Below are positions 63,910-64,000 of a stretch of 64,000 nt of DNA, piece after piece. Position numbers and translations under genes: made by a program. Origin of the DNA: Nostoc sp. NMS2 (GTDB lineage: Bacteria; Cyanobacteriota; Cyanobacteriia; Cyanobacteriales; Nostocaceae). The notes beneath the pieces are model-generated. The model worked only from the letters and a program-made list of their open reading frames with translations. It searched no databases and was not told the DNA's origin. Where the stretch lies: contig NZ_JABXKH010000046.1 of NCBI RefSeq assembly GCF_017115105.1, forward strand, positions 59,550-123,549, given 5' to 3'. How positions within the stretch are numbered: position 1 is the first letter of the stretch; each line of letters starts with the position of its first letter.

Positions 63910-63939
63910 AGCTAATGATTTTTTATTTAATCATTAGCT
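63910..63939 (+). terminator. Hairpin after hupL
   Basis: AGCTAATGATT (63910-63920) and AATCATTAGCT (63929-63939) pair perfectly around TTTTATTT, 12 bases after the stop. Confidence 0.65.
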
Positions 63940-64000
63940 CATTATTAGACATCTCCAAAATAGTAACACTCTGTGCTAAAAGAACATCAGAGATGTTTTT

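Overview
The window is chromosomal DNA from a filamentous, heterocyst-forming, nitrogen-fixing cyanobacterium of the Nostoc/Anabaena group. The evidence is many HIP1 palindromes (GCGATCGC), heptanucleotide short tandem repeats (STRRs), a cytochrome b6f pair (petB, petD), a PatB/CnfR-type regulator next to a FdxB-type ferredoxin and a cox operon, and a cyanobacterial uptake hydrogenase (hupSL) with its hyp genes. The 320-aa HupS and 531-aa HupL lengths fit Nostoc punctiforme-like strains. This placement rests on recalled family and synteny knowledge; no search was run.

Layout. 1-3.3 kb: 3' end of a large Calx-beta repeat protein. 3.3-5.8 kb: priA (minus), with two STRRs inside its reading frame. 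6.6-7.8 kb: group 2 sigma factor. 8-12 kb: GNAT acetyltransferase, ctpA, then petB and petD behind a strongly structured leader. 12.2-20.7 kb: a 340-bp palindromic element, an RsbW-like kinase, a sugar-nucleotide dehydratase with a GT4 glycosyltransferase, small membrane or secreted proteins, and an RDD/pentapeptide-repeat protein. 20.9-28.8 kb: housekeeping genes (double GNAT, ruvX, DUF3727, yqeG, proB), a Uma2 protein, a ROK kinase and a Mut7-C protein. 29-31 kb: an AT-rich orphan and a sucrase/ferredoxin-like protein.

31-41 kb is a likely heterocyst island: patB (minus), a divergent fdxB-type ferredoxin, coxBAC, a helical protein, a cupin and a nitrogenase-associated ArsC-like protein, ending at cysK. 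An NtcA-like box lies in the patB/fdxB gap. 42-46 kb holds four unrecognised small genes and a flavin monooxygenase pair. 46.5-48 kb is an atypical GH13 enzyme.

48.2-59.1 kb (minus) is the extended hyp cluster, read in transcription order: TPR protein, two tiny membrane proteins, a NifU-Rieske fusion, an NHL propeller, then hypF, C, D, E, A, B. 61.1-63.9 kb (plus) is hupS and hupL, uninterrupted by any excision element. HypA-F build the NiFe(CN)2CO centre of HupL. The five upstream genes are plausible helpers for the iron-sulfur small subunit. The divergent gap carries a Rpn-like nuclease gene with a duplicated 3' end, a MITE and a possible NtcA box.

Intergenic DNA is crowded with repeats: at least four MITE-like families, STRRs, and a dispersed family built on AACGCAAAGG. 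The most notable unexplained items are the petB leader, the 56-kb repeat array, and the NifU-Rieske, NHL and small membrane gene set beside hupSL.
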